64,000 bases of DNA, from the NCBI GenBank assembly GCA_022497155.1, contig MU385796.1:58187-122186 (forward strand), given 5' to 3'. Position 1 is the stretch's first letter. Each line of letters starts with the position of its first letter. Below the pieces are notes generated by a model. The model searched no databases. It was not told the origin of the DNA and saw only the letters and a list, made by a program, of their open reading frames with translations. The position numbers and the translations under genes are program-made. Positions 13,034-26,029 of the stretch are shown here, piece after piece. This DNA is from Whalleya microplaca (taxonomy: Eukaryota > Ascomycota > Sordariomycetes > Xylariales > Xylariaceae).

Positions 13034-13384
13034 ATGGACGCTCTTAAGAACTTCGCTAGCGGCAACAAGTCGGGGAACACCGGCAATGCTCAGCAGGGTA
13101 CCGAGAACAAAGACCTTGGCGATAAGGGTAAGTCTGAACATGCTGGCCATGCTCCTTTCCGAAGAAGTACTAAATTGGCCTGTTCGCTCAGTTGCTGGAT
13201 TCCTTAACAAGCGCGAGGGCAACAAGCTCTCCGACCAACAGCTGGAGAGCGGTACAGACAAGGCTCGGGAGCTGTATGAGAAGGCCACTGGGTGAGTCGC
13301 TTTCACTCCAACCAGCCTTGGTGGGAGGGTGAACTAATAAGCATTGGTTACAGTAACAAGGTCAACCCCAAAATCTCCAACTAG
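13034..13384 (+). CDS. Conserved small hydrophilic fungal protein (74 aa)
   Basis: Three exons, 13034-13127, 13192-13291 and 13354-13384. Both introns have canonical ends (GTAAGT...ACTAA...CAG and GTGAGT...CTAAT...CAG) and phases that join exactly to 74 codons plus stop. The product starts MDALKNFASGNKSGN, has a Gly/Asn/Gln-rich disordered N-terminus, then a charged amphipathic stretch (GDKVAGFLNKREGNKLSD...), and ends in NKVNPKISN. I recognise the layout (M-D-x-(L/I)-K-N-F start, K-x-N-P-K-(F/I)-S-N end) as a widespread small-protein family of filamentous fungi, but I know no established function. The hydrophilic composition resembles stress-associated disordered proteins (inference only). 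Open frames on either strand here are fragments of this spliced gene or its shadow. Confidence 0.75.
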
Positions 13385-13944
13385 GAGACGGAATGGTTAT
13401 TATGATGACGATGACGTGTTTATTGGCGACACAATGGACTGCCCACTATACTGGAGAGCTCAGAAGCTAGAATAGCTAATCATAATTTACGTGGCATTCA
13501 CTGCCCCAGATCGATGTTTCGTGTATCTTGGTGGTACCTATGGCATGCATGTGACATGTAAATGTATTGGAGTCTTTTGAAGGCCTTGAGTCTTCCATAT
13601 AATGCTACTGGCCTAGTGTAAAGCAACAGCCTTGTGAGCAAACTTCGCGTTTCCGTGTAACTAAAAGTAAATAAAACCTGCCATTGCTGCAGTCTTTCAA
13701 CTCTAGACGCCGTACCATAACTCCCGTCGATGCAAGATAAACCACTCCTTGCCCGACAGATATGCCATCTACCACGATGGCCATCTCGTTACATATCTCG
13801 TTAAATCAAACACGTAGTACCAACATATTTATAGCTATATGTGGCATTGGGGACGTCCTCGGCGCCGCGTGATCACAGAGGTCTACCACTCCATGGTCTG
13901 GCTCATTCGTCGGCCAAATCCTTGGCATGCGTTCGTGTGTACGA
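13385..13944. other. Convergent intergenic region
   Basis: This is the shared 3' flank between the small protein gene (+) and the MARVEL-type gene (-). An ATGATGACGATGACG microsatellite lies just past the stop codon. No gene seen. Confidence 0.6.
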
Positions 13945-14711
13945 TCAGGCGTCGTCGTAGAAGACCTGCACCGCCATGATCATGATCCACAATAAGAATA
14001 TACACCCTATAAGACCAAAGGCGAAGACCGCCTGCCAAGATTGGCCTGTCGGTGGTAGTTTCGTTAGTCCCATACCTTGCGCGAACGCAACCGTACTCCC
14101 TCTTTTGAGGCCAATACCGGAATCACTCACATATAGACTTTTGCTCTAACCACGCTAGGGTTGCCTGATTGTTCCCTGTGGGCGAATTACCCCATACGAG
14201 GGCAGCGCAGTTTGCATTAACGGAGCCGTTGGGGCCCCAAAGCTCGATGCTGACGACGATAAGCCCGACCATCCACAGGACAAAGAACATGAAGGCGCCG
14301 AGGATGACGATCGAAGGGAGCAAGCGCCGTTGCGCTATCAACCATAGCAGTATGCCGATGAAGACGATCATCAAGGCCGCAACGGTGATGAAGTAGGGAA
14401 AATACCTGTCAGATCGCAATCGGGGATCGGGTTAGCGTTCATATGCCACAGACAACGCTGCTTGCCTTTTCAATGGGAGAGCTATGCGGAGTGGCTCCCA
14501 AGATGTGTACTTACCACGGGATAGCGAGCAGCAACTGTTGCTGCTCGCCAATGAAGGTTGCGAAGATGCCGATGATGCAGCACGAAGCCGCGAGCATGAT
14601 CAGCATCCAGATATTGAGCTGAATCGCGGGCCAGTGGTAGCGATGGACCCGGGCAACGCGACGTGAGTACACGAGCGAGCCCGAGCCGTTTGTGAACGAG
14701 TTGGTGGCCAT
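13945..14711 (-). CDS. Four-transmembrane MARVEL-domain-like membrane protein
   Basis: Three exons read on the minus strand: 14711-14515, 14405-14131 and 14045-13945. The introns have canonical ends (GTAAGT...GCTAAC...ACAG and GTGAGT...ACTAAC...ACAG) and exact phases, giving 190 residues. Four hydrophobic helices lie at about residues 32-54, 67-89, 96-119 and 163-185, with a basic N-terminal segment and an extracytosolic loop at 121-160 holding two cysteines (about 132 and 158). Spacing and order match the fungal MARVEL-like family, which by family knowledge sits at membrane apposition sites or in vesicle membranes. No enzymatic motif is present. The open frames seen singly here are the three exons. 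Confidence 0.75.
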
Positions 14712-16530
14712 TGTAGCGTAAGTATCTGCGTGCGTGGGTGCGTTGCCTCGCAGGGCTACGTCGAGGATAAATTCAAGGTGTAACGAGTGGCGCTTGCGAC
14801 TTAAATTGTCGAGCCGTCTCGCCTATCTCGCCGTTTGCCGTGCTGGAAGCCGAGGCGGGAGTTCCGTTCGCTGCGGGCTTTTCTTCCTTGCGGCTTGCGC
14901 ACCACAGGTAGACTCGGCCTACGTGGATATCGAGTCTGCGTAACACACGCGGAGATATTTCCGTCCTCTGTACTTGATTCTCCTCAATTACCATAGCAGC
15001 TCAGCCTAAACGCCCTACGGTCAATGGGGGAGTAATCGGATCGAGTGAGGCTGTCAAAGCAAGGCAAGGCTCGGGGACAGCCGACGAGGGAGCGAGCTAT
15101 ATGATCGGGTTCAATTGATCCGTCGGCAGGTTGGCCCAAGAGAAGAGAAAGCCCGATGTGAGGCAGAAGGCAGACGCGCCTACTAATGATGCCAACGGTG
15201 CCAGCTCAGAGCTGCTGCTTGTCAATCGGCCGCTGATTGGGTTGCGGTGTGCAGGAGACGCATGCGTTGTGCCCCGCGAGATCGCGAACTGGAAATCCAC
15301 TTTGGCTTGTGTGCTGTCCGATCGGGCCAGGCGGGAGGAGCCACAGATTGGACACAGATGGGAGAAGATTGGCCAGCGTGCCGGATCGTCGTGGTCGGCG
15401 GATGGTACTGGTGTATGTACGACTACACGACGACTACGACTAACTATAGTCGAGCTTGCATTCTTTGGTAGAGAACTCGTCACTGGCCTTGCTCCGGGAC
15501 ATCAGCTCGCGCCGCGTGTCTGGGTCTCTTCGGGATGTCTTGCGGGATGGGCGGGCGCACTAGTTGATAGGACTAGGATGAGGAGGGCTAATAAGACTTG
15601 CTATGTCGTAGACTACGTAGTTCAAGAAGAGGCGTGCGCTGGCGGTGTGGCCCAAGAGAACCGGTATAAGCCGGAAATGTACACAACACTTTACTGCGAG
15701 TAGCTAGCCCAAGCTGCGTGGATCGGCGGATGCATTGGCAAGCATGGGTTCCGATAGGATCACTTGAAGAAGAACAGGAATTCAACAACGTCCTGCCTTT
15801 TTGGCGTATGCGTAACTTTTTTGCGGTGCTTATTACTTGTCGACCTCCTCGTCCAGAACTATGATATTATTCCAACTAATCAGCAGCAAAGAACCTGGTC
15901 AGCTGCCAGTGGTGCGTAGCCGTGATGATACATGCCTATTCTTAGCCATGGGTAGATCTTCTTGGCCTGCTGCTCAGTCCTATCAGTGCTCGAGAACCTT
16001 GCAGCGCTTGTTGCGTGGCTGGTGATTTGCGAACTGTACCAGTGTACCTGGATGATAAGGCGTCAATGTCGGGGTATGTTGAAGATCCTGGCTCATCACA
16101 CAATCGACCCCAGCTGCCCAGATATTGCAGCTGATCCCTGGAAATAGCAGCAAAGCCTGCAAAGGTAACGGTAGTACGCAGGAGAATCCGCAAAAAAAAG
16201 CCTTCCCCAACCTCTTTGCTCTCGTCGATCAACGGCACAGCCTAAATTCACCATGATTAAGTAGATGAAGTTGTGGTCTTCCTCCCCATATATTCTACCG
16301 TTCCCATTATGGATGCTCTATGTCATATGCTTGTCTAATATCTGTACGGAAAGGTTTTGTGCTTGGTGTGTATACAAATTGTGTGCGAACAGCTGAAAAA
16401 TACTGGTTAAGGACTGCACAGGTTTCCGAATGCCTAATTCTCCCTATTCAGCTCCTATTCAGCTGCTCAAAGAAGCCAGCGACCGGCCTTTGCACGACTA
16501 TCGCCTGCTACGCGCCAGATAGTCTCTCTC
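14712..16530. other. Intergenic region, no supported gene
   Basis: The left end is the promoter side of the MARVEL-type gene and the right end the 3' flank of arginase. A 190-codon open frame on the + strand (15131-15703) is overlapped by long frames on the opposite strand, lacks domains and reads like random GC-rich sequence, so I do not call it. TCGTCGTAGT/ACGACTACG-type short repeats occur around 15400-15450. Confidence 0.5.
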
Positions 16531-17772
16531 TCATAGTAGCGATTCTCCCAACGCACATCGTACCAACGAACAGCCAGCTCTGACAGTCTCGTGGGCCCCC
16601 AGAGCGACCTCGGGTGCAAGGCTGGGGTTGACCTCGACCAGGTCGATGGCCACTAAGCTCCCCGTCTGGTGCACGCTCTCGCAGATGAAGTCGCCCTCTC
16701 GCAACGTCAAGCCACCCCTAACTGGCGTGCCGGTGCTGGGAGCCCACATGGGGTCCAAGGCATCTACATCGAACGATAGATGGATCGGGGTGTCGCTGCC
16801 GATGTGTGCCAGCGCCATTTCTACGACGCGACCGATTCCATGACTATGCCACAGTTGTCAGTCGACATATGCCTGCCCATCAAAGCGGCCCAACAGTAGG
16901 AGGAAGAGTAAGAGTAGGAGCAGGAGCAGGAGCAGGAGTAAGAGAGGGAGGGAGGGAGGGAGAGAGAGAGAGAGAGACCAAGGCCTTACCGGTCAATGTC
17001 GAACATGCTGAACGCCTTGATGCCATTGTCCCGCAGGATCTTCTTCTCGCCGGCGTCCACGTCCCGCAGGCCGATGTAGACGAGCTTCTTCACGCTGATT
17101 CGGTGCTCGGGCTCCAACCAGCCAAAGTATTTGGGCTTGTCCTCCTTCGCGAGACCGGTCAGGAAACTCACGGGCATGCCGTGTATGTTCCCGGAGCCAC
17201 TCGTCTCGGGCGTGTTGATGTCGGCGTGGGCGTCGACCCAGATGACGGCGATGTCGCGGCCGAGCCGCTCGCGCACCGCCTTGGCCGTGCCGGAGATGGT
17301 GCCGATGGCGATGGAGTGGTCGCCGCCCAGGGTCAAGACCATGCGGCCCTCCTTGGCGTGGGTGTAGACCTGGTCGGAAAGCTTCTCGGTGACGCTGCTT
17401 ACGGCCTTGGGGTTCTTCATGTTCCGGTAAGGAGGGTCGTGTTTGGGGACCAGGTCCTTGTAGGAATGGACGGTATCGTCGCCATGGAGCTTGTAGTTGA
17501 GCTCGTCTCGCAGCTGTCTCAGCAGACCGGACTCGATCAGGGCCGAGGGAGCTGCATCGACGCCAGGCTTGCACTGCCCGGAGCGGAACATCAAGGTGAG
17601 TTTCTCATATCGGACCTTCGTAACAAGAAAACAAGAAATAGGAACAAGAAATATAAAAGGGACAGAATGGAGGAGAGTTCTTTCATACCTGACCACCGGA
17701 AAAGCCAACAGCTACGACGCCGAGGTCCTCGGGGTTGGAGAGGAATCTGGACTTGACCATGGAGATGTTCAT
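16531..17772 (-). CDS. Arginase (L-arginine amidinohydrolase)
   Basis: Three exons on the minus strand: 17772-17689, 17573-16990 and 16843-16531. The introns are 115 bp (GTATGA...CAG) and 146 bp (GTAAGG...TAG), and all phases join to 326 residues, the usual fungal arginase length. The first exon carries the family N-terminus (FLSNPEDLGVVAVGFSGGQ). The second opens CKPGVDAAPSALIESGLL and contains the manganese-binding blocks GGDHSIAIGT and DAHADINTPE. The third holds SFDVDALDP and the substrate loop. All expected metal-ligand Asp and His residues are present. The enzyme hydrolyses arginine to ornithine and urea, the first step of arginine use as a nitrogen source. In-frame ATGs occur at 17772 and 17760, and the upstream one is taken. 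The second intron is unusually purine-rich (GAGGGAGG runs). Confidence 0.95.
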
Positions 17773-19817
17773 GGTTGATAGCTGTCTTTTTCTCCTCCTT
17801 TTTGTCTTTTCGTCTTCTCTTCTTTTTTTGTTTATTTGCAAGTGGTCTGCGCTGTACTTCGCTGCACTTCACTTCACTGCACTGCACTGCACTGATTCCT
17901 ATTAGGCTATTGATGGTGTTGTAGAGACTTAATGAATGCTTGGACGAGAGCGCTGGTAGGTTGGCAGCAGTCTACATGGACTTTGTCAAAGGCGCGTATG
18001 AAGATATGAAGATACATGTATGAAGATGGGAATTTGAGGTTAAAACCGAGTCTTTGTCCACAACGTTCCAACAATTGCCGCCCCTTTTGCACATGACAGC
18101 ATAACTGGCCTATGCTGGTACCTACCTAGGTATGTACATACATGACATAAGGTACATACATGTACCTACCTACTGGGCTACCTATTTGGGATCTACAGGC
18201 GCTTCCAGCCGACATGGGAAGCTGCCTGTTTGTGCCCTTTGTGTAGTGGGGGTAGGGTGGGCTCGGACGCTAAAACCAGCCCTGAAAACCAGGTGCCCCT
18301 CACCGCCGACCTCGCTATCAACCCTATTACTTCCGCCCTGTAGCAGCCGCTCTAATCTAGCTGATAGCGACATGCATACCTGGAGTTCTTCATATAATAC
18401 CTACCTACTGTGATAATACTGTAATAAGTTCGTAAAAGTATGCTATGTATGTACTGTATGTAAAGGTATAAGTACCTTAGGTAGAGAGAGGGGCTTCACA
18501 CCACCAATTTCACCTTGAGCTACCTGACCTTTATACAGGAACGAATCAATACACGCCACCTAGGTCACAATTTGGAGACGCCGGTAAAGAAATACAAGTA
18601 AATCATTTATTTGTTTGTTCGCTTGTCTTCTGCTAGCTATCATGTGGATCACCCTCCACGATTTTCCCCATATGCGTATCTATCTACTATGTACGTATGT
18701 ATGGATGTATGGATATATTACATACAGATTGCTTGCTCGTCAGCTAATACATACACACAAATAATACATGTAATCCCCCACGACGATCCTGCTCAGGTGG
18801 GCAGCCCACTCTGCCATAGGCCGCCTCAAACCGATGATCTCCTTTGCTAGCTCCTTAGTCCTGTTATTCCTGACACATCTTTCCAACAGCATTCGCTCGC
18901 ATCTTGCTCCTGGGACGCTAGCGAAGCTTGGGAGATGGCGCGACGGCATTTCCTTAAGTAATAGTGCCGACGTTGGTCTCATCTTCTAAAGTTCTAGGTT
19001 GTTTATTAGTAATTCATTATACTACATGTATACTAATACACGTATTTCGGTCGGGTCTTGGGGCCTGTGGAGCACTCAGCCGGTCGACCTCGAATGTCAC
19101 AGCTCCCGCAACAAGAATGTTACCGGCAATAAACTCGCTGTCGAACTTGTTTTCGGTAAGCTCTCTAGTTGTTGACTGCTGGCAGTTCCCTATAATCTAT
19201 TCAAGGTAAACTGCTAAGCATATAGCCAATGATGACCCTCTTTGTATCTTCGCGTCTCCTAGTTTGATTCGTATGTGATGTGAAAATAGCACGAAACGTT
19301 AGTCTGCCGTTCAAGTAGCTAGATGCCTTTACCAAAGTATGAGATCAATGTTCATATTCATGCTTCTCTCGCCATCAATTAGCGACTTCAGCCACGCGGC
19401 TCTTCTTCGTCAACTAAGACCTGCAGTCCCCACAACATAATATCATTTATATCGAGGACTAGACAAAGTCCAGTTCATTATCCATAGATGGTGAACGATG
19501 CTCCGCTTAAAAGTTATTGGGCAGAAACTACCTGGCGTGGCAAGCACAGGATCAAGCGAGTTTGGAAGTCCAGGCCCTTGGAAGTTGACAGGTGAAGTGA
19601 ACTTATTGTTATCTGGGAGGGTAAACAGGATGGACAGCTGAACCGCGTGACTAGCTATATCGTAGAAACAATCTGAGGGAACGACGGTTGGTAAGTCACT
19701 TGGTGACTGCAAGTTTCGGCTACCATCTAAGACAACCCTGATCGTCAAGCCGGCCTTGCCGCATTATCGGGGGAGAATGCCAACGCAGCCACCCACCAGA
19801 CACTCTGAAGAGACTAA
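17773..19817. other. Intergenic region, no confidently supported gene
   Basis: The arginase promoter side has a CACTTCACTGCACTG short repeat just upstream of the start (about 17865-17893). At 18120-18190 and 18405-18485 there are interleaved TACCTACCTAGGTA/TACATACATG runs. Minus-strand open frames at 18740-18982 (80 codons) and 19443-19748 (101 codons) have no recognisable domain. They may be decayed gene pieces or chance. Confidence 0.45.
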
Positions 19818-20030
19818 ACTCAATATCGTGCCAATCTCCTCTCTAGCTATGAGGCCGCCGTCGGAGCATTGGAAAATTATGGATCTCGTCACTATTTACT
19901 CGTTGATGATGTTGGAATTCGGATAGCGGCCAGGGACCTTTCGAATGAGGACTACGAGATCCGGTTTAGAACCACACAGTTATACCAACCAAGGCTTGAA
20001 AACAGCCAACATAGGTTCCGACGTATGTGA
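19818..20030 (+). pseudogene. Orphan coding fragment, possibly a terminal exon
   Basis: An open frame without its own start runs to a stop at 20028-20030. A good splice acceptor (CTCTCTAG) at about 19846 could start an exon reading YEAAVGALENYGSRHYLLVD and ending near RFRTTQ...QPRLENSQ. The stretch looks protein-like (balanced composition, no low complexity), but I do not recognise the family and see no upstream exon. It stops about 130 bp before the Copia element's left LTR. It may be the surviving 3' end of a gene whose body has decayed. Confidence 0.3.
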
Positions 20031-20159
20031 CATTCACCTCTGTTACATCTTCGAGATACCAGCCTTGAACGGTAGGTAAACACAATTTTGACGAGTTCAA
20101 ACTACAATGCTATATCGCGAGACACAGATGTGCTAATGAACTTCCGAGCATGCTCACAT

Positions 20160-20287
20160 TGTTAGAATATAGGAGGTTAGGCGACCCACATGCTATACTA
20201 TAATAGTATACATCTCCCAGATGCTCTAAATACACTTAGACTTAGAATATACAACAATCAACAGGTATTCATCCTATATCTTTGATA
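20160..20287 (+). repeat. 5' LTR of the Copia element
   Basis: It begins TGTTAGAATATAGGAGG and ends CTTTGATA. The terminal dinucleotide is TA where CA is canonical, consistent with a CA-to-TA change. It is the same length as the 3' LTR and 124 of 128 positions match. The bases following the LTR (GGTTATAAACCCGG) are the place for the primer-binding site, but I cannot assign the tRNA. Confidence 0.92.
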
Positions 20288-20589
20288 GGTTATAAACCCG
20301 GCGCGCTTATAATATACTTCTACAAAACGTTAATAATCGACCTTTAGATATAACTACAAGCTATCCGCTAAACGTACCTCCCTAACCTTTAATTATTAAT
20401 AACTATAAAACTTACAGATAATAAAAGCCTTTTAGAATAAATATTATAACAAAACTAAAAAGGCTCTTCGGTAAAGAGGCTTATTTCACCATAAATCGGT
20501 TACCGAAAACTTCGATAGCTAGTTAGCTATTAAAACAGCTAAACCCATAAAAGTCTACCAGAAACCCCGCTAAAAAAAGTCTTAAAACA

Positions 20590-23500
20590 CCTGCCACCTA
20601 AGTTTTCTCCCCTCCAACCTCTTTATTTTGCCACAAAACAAAACCAGATACTACTAACAAAATAACATTAAATACCAAATATAACTTTAAAAATCGAAAT
20701 TCTATTCTTCCTTTTCAAAATATCAAATTTCTTAACAAAAACCTTTTCCCACACTTCTTACAAAAATTATCTACTAACAACTTGACTAAAATTTTCTCAA
20801 AATCTTTTAGTAACAGCAAATACTCTCCGCCTCCATTACCACTACCAGCACTTCTCCATCCCAGAAATAGGGATCTATTACCTTCAGACATCTTTACCAC
20901 GCTTTCGACCATCAGTAACGAAAACCTTTTTAGCCTTAAAATTACTACACCTTCCTAATTACCGTTACCACCAATTAACGAAACCGCTACCGAACCCCCT
21001 ATAACACCCCCTAAACCCGCTATAAAACGTCCTATAGCATCTACTAACTTAACCGCTACAAGTCAAAAACGAAAGTCATCCTTTATCTAACTCGACTCCG
21101 ACCTTAAATCCCAAACCACAATCAAGCGTTCCTTTCGAAAGCAAATCTAACAACTCCGAAACTCCAAAAATATCGACAGCCGGATTAACTATAAAGGACC
21201 TCGAGTAGATAACCAAACTCGACAACCCCCTATAGTAGATATAATAAAGCCGGAATATAAAAAAAAAGCTAGGCCTTATAAACTACAGCAGGATACTTCC
21301 CGGGAGAACAGCCGCCAAAACCCCAAAACAGCGAAACGGCGAAAACTTAAAAAACTGGCTAACTCGCTCTAAAAAATAGTAAAACAAAACAGATATAGCC
21401 TATACTGCTATCCGAAATCGCTTATCTCCCAACTTATAGCAGAAAATACAGCCTAAAACCGACAGACCTCTCGATAACCCCGCGGACTTATAAATAACAC
21501 TAGAAAAAAAATACAAGCCAAAAGGCAAGGCCTAATTTGCGTGCTATTTTAAAAAATAGAACGAAACTACCAGAAAATCTTACAATAAACTTACTAAATT
21601 TACTGCCAAACTAAAATAACTACAGACAGACATAAAACAGCTTCACGAAAAATCGACTTAGCCTAACTCCCATCTAATCAAAAAATTCCTAACATACCTA
21701 AATCCCAAATTCGACTTATTCCTTACTACCTGGAAACCCCACATTACTAAAATTAATAAAATTAATTAAAAAAGAAATATTATAAAACGTATAGTTACCT
21801 TAGACAAAGCTACTAACGCTACTCTAAACTTTAAACATAGTCAAAAAAAACGATCAATACAATCTGCTCTATTCGCACAAAAAGCCACGCTACTAGCATA
21901 AGGTTACAATAAGAATAATGGAGAAAATTTACGACAACCTAAATTTAATAAAAAAAAGAGCTGCAAACATTATAGACAATTTTATAACGGAATTTACTAT
22001 AAGAAATATCTTAAAAAAAAGCCCGCTAACTAGGACAAAAAATAAGCCGCCAAACAGATTAAGTTTACTAAAAAAAGACTAACCAAACTTAAGACACAAA
22101 CGTCTAAGCCAAAAGGTATAATAAAACTTTCAGTATTAATCCCTTCCAAATTAGCAATCAGACCTATAGGCAGGCCCGGCGTTACACTTATAACCTACTC
22201 AAAACATATAAACGTCCCCGAACAATTCCCTAAAGAAAAGCCTAAAAAGCTAACCTTAATATTTACTAAAAAACTATTAAATATATTACTATAAGGAACG
22301 ACTCAGGGTCTAATATAAAGTTTAATACAGGGCCCGGTACAAAGGCTGCTTTAAAATAGCTTATAAAACATTTTATTATAACCTAATAGTCTAAAACAAA
22401 TCCCCAAGAAATCTAGAATCGGATAATTTTTAGTAGCCGCAAAACTTGCAGCATTTTTTAAAAATAAAATATCAAATCTCGCCGTCGAATTAAAGAAGGT
22501 TCTTATAATAGATAGCAAAACTAATTATAATATATTTTATAATTATAGCGGCTTTATATTTTTACAAAACATACCTTATATACCTATTATCAGCATTAAC
22601 GGGACAATTATAACACTAACTAAAAGGGGGAACTATAAATTTAATATTTTCGTTAATAATAAAGAACGATTAATTACTTTAAAGGATATGGTATATTATC
22701 CCGAAACTGGTGCTAATTTTATATCAGTCTCAGCAATAGTTAATAAAAAAGCCGAAATAATATTTCGATTCGACAGAGGATTTACTTGCTAAAAAAAAGA
22801 TATATTTCTTACTGCTTTTTAAAAAAACGGCCTATATATAATTAATTAATTAAAAAATAAATTAATAGGCCTAGCTGCCGCTTTTCCCGCCTACTATATT
22901 TCGGATTTTGGATTTATAATCTAGCACAAGCGTTTTAAATATATCGGCGAGACCACCTTAAAATAACTAATTAAAAGGGGAAATATTAAGCTTATAAATT
23001 TAAACTATATCTATAAACGTTATATCAGATTACGAATAAAGAAAATACACTATTCCGGCACCCTAAAGCAAGGAATTTACCTACTAGAATCGTTATATAT
23101 CGATATAGCCGAAATGCCATAAAACTTTAAAGGCTATAACGAAACACTATATTACGCCGTCATTAAATGTAATTATACTAGCATACTTTAAATACTAAAT
23201 TTTAAATTTAAGGCAGAATTCCCCAAAACATTTAAGGCGTTTTTTTAGCAATATAAAAAACCAAAACAGCGATACTACATTTTTACCCTAAACAAAGCCG
23301 GTAAAAATACAAGCAAAAAACTGGAGCTTATCTATCTAAACGGTAGAATAGCCTTATATTATACTACTACCGAATAACACCAGTAAAATAGCATATATAA
23401 AAAGGCTATAGGCGTCTATAAAAATATTATAAAATTAATAATAAAATAAGTTAATAACGGCGGCATATTAGCGAAATATTAGCTAATAATAGCTCAGATT

Positions 23501-25770
23501 ATAATATACTCTATTATCTAAATGCCTACTGTAATACTTAAAAGCAAAACCCCTTATAAAATATAATATAAATAACCACCAGTTTATAACTATATAATAA
23601 CTATTAGATCCCCTAAATAAATACTAAAGCCGCATAAAAAAGCCAGTATATTTAATAATAAAACCATACCCTATAAGTTCCTAAGCTATCAGAATTAAAG
23701 CTTTTATAATTATATTATCCTTTTATAGTCCGGATAAGTTACTAATGCTAATAACGTCGTCTTTAAGGAAAAGTATACTTATATATCTTCAAATTTGGGG
23801 GAGGCTAATATACCTATTATATTACGAAAACGTCGACAATAAGGCCTAGATAATATATTAGTTACACCTACCTTAAAGAAATTAGTTACCCCATAAAGGG
23901 AGATAATTCTAGGGGGGATAGATAATTTTCCTATTGCCTTTAACAATAATAAAAATAAACGAAAGCGGCAGTAACTCATACCGGATTCGGACATTAAAAA
24001 AAGAGATATAAGTAGCCACCCTAAAGGAAATACTAAATCATCTACTAAAACTTTACCAGAAATAATAATTACAAAAAACTGGAGATATAAAAGCCACCCT
24101 AAACTACGCCTTAAAAACAACTCTATACAACTTACAAACTATAAACACCAGCTACTAGCCTTTTACTTTGTGGTAATAACTTTTTACTACGCTACTTTAT
24201 TTACTAAGATAACGGAGCCAACCACTTTATAACAAGCTAAAACTAGTGCTTACTAGCTTTAATAATATAAGGCAATAGGGAATAAATATTAGTCCCTAAT
24301 AAATAATAATATATAGAAACTATATAAACTACCTGCTAGCCGGAAGAAACTTACTAACAAATAAGTCTATAAACTGAAAAAAAAACCTAACAATAAAATA
24401 CTACAGTATAAAGCACGCTAGGTAATTAAAAAATTCGAACAGATCGATAATTTCGACTTTAACGAAACCTTTACGTCAGTTATTAAGCTAATAAATTATA
24501 AAATCCTCTTCGCTATAGCTACAGCCTTAGACCTAGAAATATACCAAATAAATATTAAAATAGCGTTCCTATATAAATTAATCGGTAAAAAAATATTCGT
24601 AAAACAACCGCCTAAATTTAACAATAAAAATAAAAGGGTATATAAACTAAACAAGGCACTATATAAACTAAAGCAAGTACCACAAATCTAGTACCAAACA
24701 TTAACAGCCTTTCTAACTAGCCTCGGATTCGAAAGCCTTAATACCGACACTAAAGTATTCTCCCGGGAACACTACTATATTACAGTATATATAAATAACC
24801 TACTTATTATTAGTCCCACTAAAAAAGAAATCGAAAAAATAAAGGCTATACTAAAAAAGAAATTCCAGATAAATAATTTAAAGGAAGTCTCTTTTTACCT
24901 CGGCATATTAATACGCCGTAACAGATTTAACAAAACTATCTACCTATTTCAAAAAGCCTACCTAAAAAAGATTTTAAAAGACTTTAGGTTCTAGGACCTA
25001 GACAAAAAAAATTATAAAAGGGCTAAGCCTACTTATATCCCTATAACCGGAAACTTAAAGCCCCCTAAAAAAAACTTTATTTTACTAGCCGAAAATAGAA
25101 AATAATATCAACAAGCTATAAGGTTACTTATATACACTATATTAAAAACCAGACCTAATATAGCCTTTGCCGTCTCCAAATGTAGTCGATATATAACTAA
25201 ACCCAATAACTCCTATATTAAAGTAGTCAAGCATATATTCAAATACCTTCGAACCATAATCGACCTTAAATTAGTTTATAAAAGCAATATAATCTCCCTA
25301 AAGGGATTTACCGATACTAATTAGGCAGGAAATAAAAAAACCAAACAATCGATTTTAAGATACGTCTTTAATTTAAAAAGCGGTACAGTTAATTAGAGCT
25401 TCAAATAACAGCTTATAGTATTTATTTCGTTATATAAATCAAAGCTTAAAAGTTAAACCTAAGCCACTAAAAAAGCTATTTAAATATATAAGCTACTAGC
25501 AGAATTAAACGCCAGCAAGAATAATATACCGACTATTATATATGGTAATAACTAAGGCGCTCTAGCGCTAGCATATAACCCCAAATTCCACTTTAAATCG
25601 AAACATATCGAAATTAATAAATTTTTTTACAAAAAAAAGCAACAAAATAGTAAAGTCGACTTCTAATATATTAATATAAAAAATTAAATAACCGACAGAC
25701 TTACTAAAACTTTATCCCGTACTAAGTTCGAACGATTTCGATAAGTATTAAAACTAGAACCTAAAAAGGT
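20590..25770 (+). pseudogene. Degenerate Copia gag-pol
   Basis: Recognisable landmarks on the + strand, in order: a Pro/Ser-rich leader frame (about 20590-21500); a possible degenerate zinc-knuckle (about 21962-22000); the integrase HKRF...YIG motif (about 22925-22950) and an integrase core with a YYAVIKCNYTS block (about 23150) and an NGRIALYYTTTE block (about 23340); RT with N-I-K-I-A-F-L-Y (for D-V-K-T-A-F-L) at about 24551, LNKALYKLKQVPQ at about 24649, and the active site reading YINN instead of YVDD (24788-24799); RNase H with GFTDTN-stop-AG (about 25304-25330) and SKHIEINKFFY (about 25597). Each Asp-to-Asn and Trp-to-stop change is a G-to-A transition. It cannot encode a working polyprotein. 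Confidence 0.88.
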
Positions 25771-26029
25771 TTAACTTAACCTTAAAAAAAATACCCTATA
25801 AATACCCTAAAAGCACCCTATAAAAAAGTATATCGAAAGATAATACCGTTAACTACTATACCTCACTACATATACGCACCTTATAAAGCTATAAAAATCA
25901 ACTTGATAGTCAGTACGTAAGGCTAACATAATTTACCCTGGTTAAAATAAAAAAATTCTTTACGATATAAACTTTAGTTATATATATACCTTATACCCCA
26001 CTATCACTTAAGCATAACATTACGACAAC

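Noticed and set aside
15131..15703. 190-codon + strand open frame
   Set aside because: No start context, domain or splice structure, overlapping long frames on both strands, and composition like random GC-rich sequence.
16806..17756. 316-codon + strand frame over the arginase gene
   Set aside because: Shadow frame. The minus strand encodes a complete arginase with its metal-binding motifs.
19443..19748. 101-codon minus-strand frame
   Set aside because: Some protein-like character, but no domain, no splice partners and no recognisable family. Left as part of the intergenic description.
25785..25820. ACCCTATAAATACCCTAAAAGCACCCTATAA in the Copia tail, resembling the AGGGTATCC words of the A/B LTRs
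   Set aside because: Short and low-complexity. The surrounding sequence does not align, so I take it as coincidence.
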